Source: CAZJAH01 sp964544155 (GTDB lineage: Bacteria > Bacteroidota > Ignavibacteria > Kapaibacteriales > UBA2268). From it: 19,920 nt of DNA. The stretch spans positions 1 through 19,920 of the forward strand of contig CAZJAH010000047.1 in assembly GCA_964544155.1 (NCBI GenBank), written 5' to 3'. Positions 14,872 through 19,920 of the stretch are shown one piece after another (positions within the stretch are counted from its first letter, which is position 1; each line of letters starts with the position of its first letter). The notes below the pieces were generated by a model. That model ran no database searches. It was not told the DNA's origin and worked only from the letters and a program-made list of their open reading frames with translations. The position numbers and the translations under genes are program-made.

Positions 14872-16015
14872 TTTGTATCTTTAATAGATCGATAAACTCA
14901 TTATTTGTCCAGTCAAAGCCTTTTTCTTTCGCGGCTTTAATGCCTTCGCCGGGGGCGAGCAGGCCCTGCGCCATCATGTCGTGGTCCATCATTATCCTTA
15001 CCAGTTCCCTGAAGGATACCTGCGGCTCCCAGCCGAGCAGCTTTTTGGCTTTACTGATATCCGCCTGAAGGAAGTCAACTTCAGTGGGCCGGTAATAGCG
15101 CGGGTTGATGGCAATTACTTCGTCACCTTCGCGTATAAGCTGTTTATACTTATTATCAAAGCTTTTGGCCACTGCTATCTCGTCGGTACCCGAGCCTTTC
15201 CATTCGAGCTCAATGCCTGTGTATTCGCAGGCTTCGTTCACAAAATCCTTAACGGTATTGCTATCGCCTGTACCTATACAAAAATCCTCTGCCCTATCTT
15301 GCTGGAGCATAAGCCACATTGCTTTTACGTACTCAGGAGCAAATCCCCAGTCTCTCGATGCATTTAGGTTTCCAAGGTACAGTTTCCTTTGAGTTCCGGC
15401 GAGCAGCCGCGAAATAGCCCTTGAAATCTTTCTGGTAACGAATGTTTCGCCGCGGCGGGGGCTTTCATGGTTGAATAAAATTCCGTTGCAGGCAAAAATA
15501 TCATAGCCGTCGCGGTAATTTATCGTCATCCAGTAAGCGTAGAGCTTGGCTATGGCGTAGGGGCTTTGCGGAACAAACGCTGTTTCCTCGCTTTGAGGAG
15601 GCTTTGCCGAGCCGAATAATTCAGATGATGAAGCCTGGTAGAATTTTGTCCTGATGCCGCTTCGCCTTACCGCTTCAAGTATCCTTGTAGTGCCCAGGGC
15701 TGTAACATTGCCTGTGTATTCCGGCATATCGAAAGATACCCTCACGTGGCTTTGAGCGCCAAGATGATAGATCTCATCCGGCTTGATGTTGTAAACTAGC
15801 TCGGTCAGCAGGCCGGGGTCTGCAAGGTCGCCGTAATGCAGGAAAAGCGTGGCTGACTTTTCGAGCGGATCCTGGTAAATATGGTCAATCCTCTGGGTGT
15901 TAAATGTGCTCGCGCGCCTTATCACGCCGTGCACTTCATAATTTTTTGAAAGCAGGAATTCAGCCAGATACGAGCCGTCCTGCCCTGTAATTCCGGTAAT
16001 TAAAGCTTTTTTCAT
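14861..16015 (-). CDS. gmd: GDP-mannose 4,6-dehydratase
   Basis: This 384-residue enzyme converts GDP-mannose to GDP-4-keto-6-deoxy-mannose, the first step of GDP-fucose (and GDP-rhamnose or perosamine) synthesis. It has TGITGQDGSYLAEFL at the N-terminus for NADP(H), HLGAQSHVRVSFD at about 84-96, the catalytic SSSELFG (S130/E132, where E. coli has Thr/Glu) and Y153/K157 in SPYAIAKLYAY. The length is normal. It is the first gene of a three-gene leftward operon and fcl directly follows, so GDP-L-fucose is the expected product. A TATATTTG promoter element lies about 30 bases before the ATG, and no ribosome binding site is evident. Confidence 0.95.
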   Translation of the reverse strand: MKKALITGITGQDGSYLAEFLLSKNYEVHGVIRRASTFNTQRIDHIYQDPLEKSATLFLHYGDLADPGLLTELVYNIKPDEIYHLGAQSHVRVSFDMPEYTGNVTALGTTRILEAVRRSGIRTKFYQASSSELFGSAKPPQSEETAFVPQSPYAIAKLYAYWMTINYRDGYDIFACNGILFNHESPRRGETFVTRKISRAISRLLAGTQRKLYLGNLNASRDWGFAPEYVKAMWLMLQQDRAEDFCIGTGDSNTVKDFVNEACEYTGIELEWKGSGTDEIAVAKSFDNKYKQLIREGDEVIAINPRYYRPTEVDFLQADISKAKKLLGWEPQVSFRELVRIMMDHDMMAQGLLAPGEGIKAAKEKGFDWTNNEFIDLLKIQNEI

Positions 16016-16046
16016 TATTTTTCAATATTTAAGTTACAATTACCTG

Positions 16047-16078
16047 CAAATATAACCAACAATAATAACTTATTGAAA
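16047..16078 (-). promoter_or_regulatory. Candidate promoter of the gmd-fcl-HAD operon
   Basis: On the minus strand TATATTTG (plus 16047-16054) matches TAnnTTTG, with only a partial -33 element (TTTC at plus 16075-16078, 20 bases away). The sequence TATATTTGCA is shared with the rex promoter. A start site near 16040 would give a short leader of about 25 nt. Confidence 0.5.
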
Positions 16079-16095
16079 AAAGGCAATTATATAAA

Positions 16096-16107
16096 TCATT
16101 TAAATGA
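16096..16107. promoter_or_regulatory. 12-bp palindrome between divergent genes
   Basis: TCATTTAAATGA is a perfect palindrome in the 172-bp gap between gmd (leftward) and the DVU0298-family gene (rightward). It may be an operator, but in AT-rich sequence it could be chance. Confidence 0.25.
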
Positions 16108-16187
16108 ATTAAAAATATACTATCCCTTAAATGCGTATTTGCTATTTTAATATAAATTAGATTGCTTCTTATAAAAAAGAATATTAA

Positions 16188-16823
16188 ATGATTCCATCTA
16201 AAATCAAGAAAGAAATTAAGCGGATACTCGCCCGGGAAAGCTGGAGAGAGGATATAATTCAGGTTATAAGGCGCGAAGGCAAAGCCCTGCACCCCGTTTT
16301 TCTCTCATGCGTATATGATCCGGATGAAACGATAAAATTCCGCGCGATAGAGGCTATGGGCATTCTATTATCTGAGTTGGAAGATAAGGAATTTACTAAA
16401 GAAGTCATCCGCCGCTGCATGTGGATCCTGACCGAAGAATCAGGCGGCATAGCCTGGGGTGCCGGCGAAATAATCGGAATCGCGTGCACCACAGGATTGG
16501 ATATAGCCGAAGACTACCTCCCGAAACTGCAGTCCTACACCTATGAAACCGAAAACCATGCTGATAATTATCTCGATTATCCGCCGCTCAGAGCTGGCGC
16601 CTACTGGGGCATGGCCGCCGCATCATCGGACTACCCCGGAATACTTGACAGGGAGATATTGGAAGAATCCGCGCGTATAGAAGACGACCGCTACATCCTT
16701 GCCTGCCTGAAATTGATTTTCGAAAATGAAGGCATGGCTTTTACCGGAAATCTTGATATGCAAGAACAACCGGACAGTATTAAAGTGTACTACCGGGGCG
16801 ATTTCAGAGATATTTATTTGTAA
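16188..16823 (+). CDS. DVU0298-family HEAT-like repeat protein
   Basis: This 211-residue soluble protein is built of helical HEAT-like repeats. Signature phrases are a PDETIKFRAIEAMG repeat (about 45-58), RRCMWILTEESGGIAWGAGE (about 75-94) and PPLRAGAYWGMA (about 131-142). The ESGGIxWG motif is what I associate with the DVU0298 family, mostly known from Deltaproteobacteria and of unknown function. HEAT proteins usually act as binding scaffolds. It stands alone, divergent from gmd, with no obvious partner. The extreme C-terminus (about 185-211) is polar and looks less repeat-like. Confidence 0.7.
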   Translation: MIPSKIKKEIKRILARESWREDIIQVIRREGKALHPVFLSCVYDPDETIKFRAIEAMGILLSELEDKEFTKEVIRRCMWILTEESGGIAWGAGEIIGIACTTGLDIAEDYLPKLQSYTYETENHADNYLDYPPLRAGAYWGMAAASSDYPGILDREILEESARIEDDRYILACLKLIFENEGMAFTGNLDMQEQPDSIKVYYRGDFRDIYL

Positions 16824-16838
16824 TTTTTTAAATTTAAC

Positions 16839-16869
16839 CACAAAGTGCACAAAGTAGTCACTAAGTTTG
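16839..16869 (+). repeat. Degenerate CACAAAG triple repeat
   Basis: CACAAAG at 16839-16845 and 16848-16854, and CACTAAG at 16859-16865, form a short degenerate direct repeat 16 bases after the DVU0298-family gene. Strings of this kind recur in intergenic DNA of many environmental bacteria (my recollection). TAAGTTTG at 16862-16869 also fits the TAnnTTTG element but has no -33 partner. In the rest of the 259-bp gap (16824-17082) I see AT-rich DNA, the T15 tract and a short hairpin. Confidence 0.4.
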
Positions 16870-16977
16870 CAATTCATAATTAATAATTCATTTCAAATAT
16901 ATTTTTAAACACCATAATTATCCCTTTCTTTTTGTCAATAATTAATCACAAATGAAAAAATAATTTGGAGCATTTCA

Positions 16978-16992
16978 TTTTTTTTTTTTTTT
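16978..16992 (+). repeat. 15-base T homopolymer
   Basis: An uninterrupted run of 15 T lies about 90 bases upstream of the exported-protein gene start at 17083. Such tracts are prone to length change and can bend DNA or tune promoters. They are also a common place for sequencing error. Confidence 0.9.
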
Positions 16993-17027
16993 AAATTATG
17001 ACCGATGACAATAAAAGAGATGATTTT

Positions 17028-17044
17028 AAGCCGTCAAGGCTTTT
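17028..17044 (+). promoter_or_regulatory. Short leader hairpin with T tract
   Basis: AAGCC (17028-17032), loop GTCAA and GGCTT (17038-17042) form a 5-bp stem followed by more T in the leader of the exported-protein operon. The stem is too short to be a convincing terminator. It may be a weak attenuator or chance. Confidence 0.2.
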
Positions 17045-17082
17045 ATATATTTCTTTTATCCAATTTTGTAAGGAGATTTTTT

Positions 17083-18093
17083 ATGTTCAAAAAACTCATT
17101 TTATTAGCCTTAATGCTCGGATCATTCACGGGCTTAAAAGCACAGCAGCCACCTTGCTATCCGGAATGGCTATCGCTTTCCCAGAGTACGGCAGAACTGC
17201 ATCAGTTTGCCCCGCTCTCACTTAATATGCCGCTGGAAGTGATATTTGGCTATATCGCTTTAGATAGCGCGATTTATTACGGCAGTTACAATTTACTGGA
17301 TGAATTTCTCGAACGTCAAACAACATTCAATGACACTTTACAACAGATTATGAAACATTATTATATGATGAAAGATTACGACCCCATTCTTTTTAAAAAG
17401 AACATGGACTATTTCGACTATAATTTTCAAATGAGGCCTTTAGATCTGGAAAAAAGAGCGCGAAAATATTTAGTCCGTTTTTCAGAAAAACCTTATTTGG
17501 ATAACGCGCTTTTAAAATCCTCATTGATAGCTCATGTAAAAGTAACCGATACGATTTCCAGATTAAGTATGGGAGATTGGAAAGGTATAGCCACATGTGA
17601 AATCATTGATCTTATAAAAGGGCAAAAGTTCTTCGGCTGTAAGGATTTGAATATTTATGAGGATATTCCCAATAAAAAGGATCCTTCAAGCAACCTCTTA
17701 GAATACTCAGCTATTGACAGCGGTGATTGTTTACAACTGCATTATAGTCTATCATGGCCACGTGTTGACGGTCAAAATGCAAACTATAGAGAACTGGATT
17801 CTGCTGGTAATGTTATAACTCCAACCCTTCGAGATGAAAACGGTGAGCAATGGATGAAAAAAGACAAAGAATATATTGTATTCATCCAATTGGTTGTCCT
17901 TTGCTCAACTGAGAACGCTGAATATTATGCTGTTTGGGGTGGGATCGATAATTCCGAAACGTGCAACATGTATCCCATTGAAGAAGGTAACGTACTCGAT
18001 CCTGGAGAAGAATTTGAACTGGGCGAAACTGTTGATCTCGATGAATTTAAGCATCAATTGAGGAGCAGAATAAATGAAATCCTTTCATATTAA
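17083..18093 (+). CDS. Exported protein of unknown function
   Basis: The start at 17083 is chosen over upstream 17005 because AAGGAG lies 8 bases before it and because the protein then begins with a clean signal peptide (MFKKLILLALMLGSFTGLKA, cleavage before Q21). The 336-residue product has a helical, Tyr/Asp-rich first half (about 45-145). The second half looks beta-rich: LIAHVKVTDTIS, a CEIIDLIKG strand, then KDKEYIVFIQLVVLC. It also has several cysteines, and the tail (300-336) is acidic. That second half vaguely resembles NTR/TIMP-like OB-fold domains, but I cannot support a firm family call. The protein lacks a visible T9SS tail. It overlaps the metalloprotease gene by 20 nt, so the two exported proteins are probably made together. 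Confidence 0.75.
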   Translation: MFKKLILLALMLGSFTGLKAQQPPCYPEWLSLSQSTAELHQFAPLSLNMPLEVIFGYIALDSAIYYGSYNLLDEFLERQTTFNDTLQQIMKHYYMMKDYDPILFKKNMDYFDYNFQMRPLDLEKRARKYLVRFSEKPYLDNALLKSSLIAHVKVTDTISRLSMGDWKGIATCEIIDLIKGQKFFGCKDLNIYEDIPNKKDPSSNLLEYSAIDSGDCLQLHYSLSWPRVDGQNANYRELDSAGNVITPTLRDENGEQWMKKDKEYIVFIQLVVLCSTENAEYYAVWGGIDNSETCNMYPIEEGNVLDPGEEFELGETVDLDEFKHQLRSRINEILSY

Positions 18094-18964
18094 TATTCGT
18101 TTAAAGGTATTATTATTTCTGGGGATAGTACTTTTATCAAATAGAGCATACTCCCAGAATTGCGGCACAACAACTCATTGTCCTGACAAAGCCTATGAAT
18201 ACAGCGTTTGTGAAGGTGATGATGGTAAGATTATTAGAAAATGTCTAAAAGATCCTGCATCGCATAATGTTTTATCAGTAAAGCCAACTTTGCCAATATG
18301 TCTTAACTTTTTAAGTTCGGGAAACTCACAAGCATATATTGAGTCAGAATCCGGGCATGACATTCTCGTATATGATGAAACATATATCATAACTGATGAA
18401 GTTGATTCTGAAACAGCTTGGAATTGCCTATGCGGTACTTTTCCACCACCATGTAATTGCGAAATCGATTTTGAATTCTCTGATGATCCTGATGATTTTT
18501 TTCCATCAGCAGGTTCGACCATCGGCTTGGCCAGATGGAATTATTTTTCTTATAGCTGTTTACTTAGGTGCTCAAAATCAAAAATCTATATAAATAATAC
18601 CAGAGAGTTTACAGGTTCAGCGCCAAGTAATCCTGCAAAAAAATACGCTTACCACATTAATAACGGGATTTTGGCCAGTGATCCCGGATTAATCGATCAG
18701 TTGCCGCCATACGCTACGGTTTATAATTTGACAAACTTGCTCACACATGAATTGGGGCATATACTGGGCTTGGGGCATCATACTAAAACTGACGGCAGTA
18801 AAGCTTGCCCTGAAGAAAGTAATGGTATAATGAATGCAACTACAGCAGGTAATGACTATAAAGAAAATCTTTCAACAGATGATATCTGTGCTTTTAAAAA
18901 GCTGCATTGTCCGGGTTTGGTCGGTGTTGACGATCATCAGTTCCTTTCAAGCGGCCCGAATTGA
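18074..18964 (+). CDS. Secreted matrixin-like zinc metalloprotease, C-terminus frameshifted
   Basis: This 296-residue reading frame starts at 18074 with GAGGAG 8 bases upstream and a signal peptide ending near S27 (AYSQ). The metzincin zinc motif HELGHILGLGH gives ligands H225, H229 and H235 with catalytic E226. The Met-turn is at M253 (GIMNA), followed by LSTDDICAFKKLHC as in matrixins. The N-terminal 30-130 region is Cys-rich and could be a propeptide or binding domain. The frame stops at 18962-18964, just where a T9SS sorting domain begins in the next frame. Removing one C from CCC at 18955-18957 joins them as SSGRIDVSINPNP. As written, the enzyme would lack its secretion/anchoring tail. 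Confidence 0.87.
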   Translation: MKSFHINIRLKVLLFLGIVLLSNRAYSQNCGTTTHCPDKAYEYSVCEGDDGKIIRKCLKDPASHNVLSVKPTLPICLNFLSSGNSQAYIESESGHDILVYDETYIITDEVDSETAWNCLCGTFPPPCNCEIDFEFSDDPDDFFPSAGSTIGLARWNYFSYSCLLRCSKSKIYINNTREFTGSAPSNPAKKYAYHINNGILASDPGLIDQLPPYATVYNLTNLLTHELGHILGLGHHTKTDGSKACPEESNGIMNATTAGNDYKENLSTDDICAFKKLHCPGLVGVDDHQFLSSGPN

Positions 18965-19214
18965 TGTATCTATTAATCCTAATCCCGCAAATAAGACTTT
19001 CTCATTGCAACTTGACTTAAATTACCCAGTTTACAACATGGCGATTGTCCTTTATGATTCGAAGGGCAATTTTATTAATGAATTATATAGCGGTCAAATT
19101 ACAAAGGGGCGTCATGTATTTGATGTTGATGCTAATACCCTTTCTGCCGGAGTTTATTACTGCTATATAATTACTGATAACTTCTCACATACCGAAAAGT
19201 TGATTATAAAATAA
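18965..19214 (+). pseudogene. Detached type IX secretion (Por) sorting tail of the metalloprotease
   Basis: Frame +1 relative to the protease is open from before 18834 to the TAA at 19212-19214. It encodes a canonical T9SS type A C-terminal domain: VSINPNPANKTFSLQL, a middle MAIVLYDSKG strand, and LSAGVYYCYIITDNFSHTEKLIIK broken only by my spacing here, ending in basic IIK. No start codon or ribosome binding site suits it as a gene of its own. It should direct the protease across the outer membrane through the type IX system. It is either a real frameshift mutation or a sequencing/assembly indel. Confidence 0.85.
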
Positions 19215-19223
19215 AAATTCAAT

Positions 19224-19255
19224 AATTAAGCCAGGAACTATTTCCTGCCTTAATT
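19224..19255. terminator. Bidirectional terminator between converging genes
   Basis: Arms 19224-19237 and 19242-19255 pair over 13 bp with a single C-C mismatch and a CTAT tetraloop. On the minus strand the hairpin is followed by a T-rich run (the complement of the A-rich sequence at 19207-19220). On the plus strand only TTTAT follows. It sits between the protease tail and the SRPBCC gene and can serve both. Confidence 0.7.
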
Positions 19256-19297
19256 TATCATCCATCACTATCTTTCACAAATCATCATTCATGAATT

Positions 19298-19828
19298 TTA
19301 GCTTTCGCATCTGCTTTTGAGTTTTTTAAGGCCCTTATCGAAATCTTGTTCTACCTGCTCTTCGAGGAATAATCCCACAAACCGGTTAAAAGGATAGGAA
19401 AGCTCGCCGCGGAGTATCCACCGTAATTTTGTCTTATCACCCTGTGGTTCAAATATCCATATGTTTTGGTTTTTGAAATCGCCTTCTTCACCAAAAATAA
19501 GCTCCGACTGGATGATCTCATTTTGTTTGACTGTGGTAAGGGTCAGGCTGCCTGGGCCCATAATATCGCCTTTCCATGACCATTTCATGCCTTCTTTGGC
19601 AACCGGGCCGCTGAATTCATCAACTATAGTCGAATCCATTTCCGACCAGGGCTCCCACTGGCGGAAGCGGGTCAGGTCGGCACATTCTATAAAAACGCTA
19701 TCGGCCTTTTCATTTATTGTGATCTCCCTTTCCACGCTGAATTCCGAAGGCAGAAATGAAGCTACGACAAGAATTACTACAACAAACGCCCCAAAGGCTA
19801 AAAGCGCTATTTTAAGCTGTTTTGGCAT
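19298..19828 (-). CDS. Membrane-anchored SRPBCC (START-like) family protein
   Basis: This 176-residue protein has one N-terminal membrane helix (about 6-26, IALLAFGAFVVVILVVASF), then an SRPBCC/polyketide-cyclase-like fold. Features are a VEREITINEKADSVF strand, the RFRQWEPWSEMD stretch typical of this family, a GMKWSWKGD segment, FEPQGDKTKLRWILRGEL, and a long C-terminal helix ending KGLKKLKSR. The domain binds a small hydrophobic ligand in characterised relatives, and the ligand here is unknown. The helix suggests it faces the periplasm. It is a single gene with its own terminator, and 19829-19920 upstream is AT-rich with no clear promoter match. Confidence 0.8.
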   Translation of the reverse strand: MPKQLKIALLAFGAFVVVILVVASFLPSEFSVEREITINEKADSVFIECADLTRFRQWEPWSEMDSTIVDEFSGPVAKEGMKWSWKGDIMGPGSLTLTTVKQNEIIQSELIFGEEGDFKNQNIWIFEPQGDKTKLRWILRGELSYPFNRFVGLFLEEQVEQDFDKGLKKLKSRCES

Positions 19829-19920
19829 TTTTTTATTCTACTTGATATTTATAACAAAATATTAATATATGCTAAAAAAGTGATTTTTCATAAAATCAAT
19901 TTCTTTCATCAATATATACC

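Noticed and set aside
17005..17082. Upstream extension of the exported-protein gene to the ATG at 17005
   Set aside because: It would place 26 residues before a perfect signal peptide, and the strong AAGGAG site serves the ATG at 17083.
18950..18964. Programmed +1 frameshift at the CCC
   Set aside because: CCC is not in phase as a codon in the protease frame and there is no visible stimulatory element. Mutation or sequence error is simpler.
18834..19214. Separate 126-residue gene starting at 18834
   Set aside because: Its first third overlaps the protease core in another frame and is meaningless, and only the part after about 18958 is a real (T9SS tail) sequence.
1..19920. CRISPR array, insertion sequence, integrase or attachment site
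   Set aside because: There are no spaced repeats, transposase motifs or terminal repeats anywhere. The only tandem repeats are those listed.

Overview
The window looks like a chromosome segment from an uncultured member of the Bacteroidota/Ignavibacteria (FCB) lineage. Three signs support this. A Por/type IX secretion sorting tail lies at 18965-19214. A GEVED-type secreted protein lies at the left edge. Several gene starts carry the TTG/TAnnTTTG promoter pattern typical of that group, the clearest one upstream of rex. The placement is an inference. There are no rRNA, tRNA, CRISPR or insertion-sequence features that I can see.

Layout. (1) 1-1222 (-): 5' part of a secreted GEVED-domain protein that runs off the left edge. 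(2) 1431-4847 (+): a cell-surface sugar cassette of WbqC-like protein, membrane-anchored family 2 glycosyltransferase, NeuD-like acyltransferase and WecE-type sugar aminotransferase, tightly packed or overlapping. (3) 5031-13185 (+): a redox/hydrogen operon of rex, hydC, hydB, hydA (Thermotoga-type trimeric, presumably electron-bifurcating [FeFe] hydrogenase), then a hydrogenase-like PAS sensor (HydS type) and a SpoIIE/PP2C phosphatase overlapping it. (4) 13182-16015 (-): gmd, fcl and a HAD phosphatase, giving GDP-L-fucose synthesis. (5) 16188-16823 (+): a DVU0298-family HEAT-like protein. (6) 17083-19214 (+): two overlapping genes for exported proteins, an unknown protein and a matrixin-like zinc metalloprotease whose T9SS tail is cut off by a one-base frameshift. 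(7) 19298-19828 (-): a membrane-anchored SRPBCC protein.

How the genes work together. Rex senses NADH/NAD+ and heads the operon that makes the NADH- and ferredoxin-linked hydrogenase. The sensor/phosphatase pair at the operon's end probably reads H2 or redox state and passes it on by dephosphorylating an unknown protein. Between hydA and the sensor gene is a striking RNA structure: a 14-bp GC-rich stem closing a 63-nt interior, followed by a U-rich tract, with a competing small hairpin on its 5' arm. It looks like an attenuator or an undescribed cis-regulatory RNA and is the best candidate for something new here. The two sugar clusters (dTDP-4-amino-sugar and GDP-fucose branches) both feed surface polysaccharide.

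Other points of note are two tandem duplications at gene ends (30 bp x2 at neuD/wecE, 16 bp x3 at the end of rex), an inverted repeat over the rex promoter, and a 15-T homopolymer upstream of the exported-protein pair.
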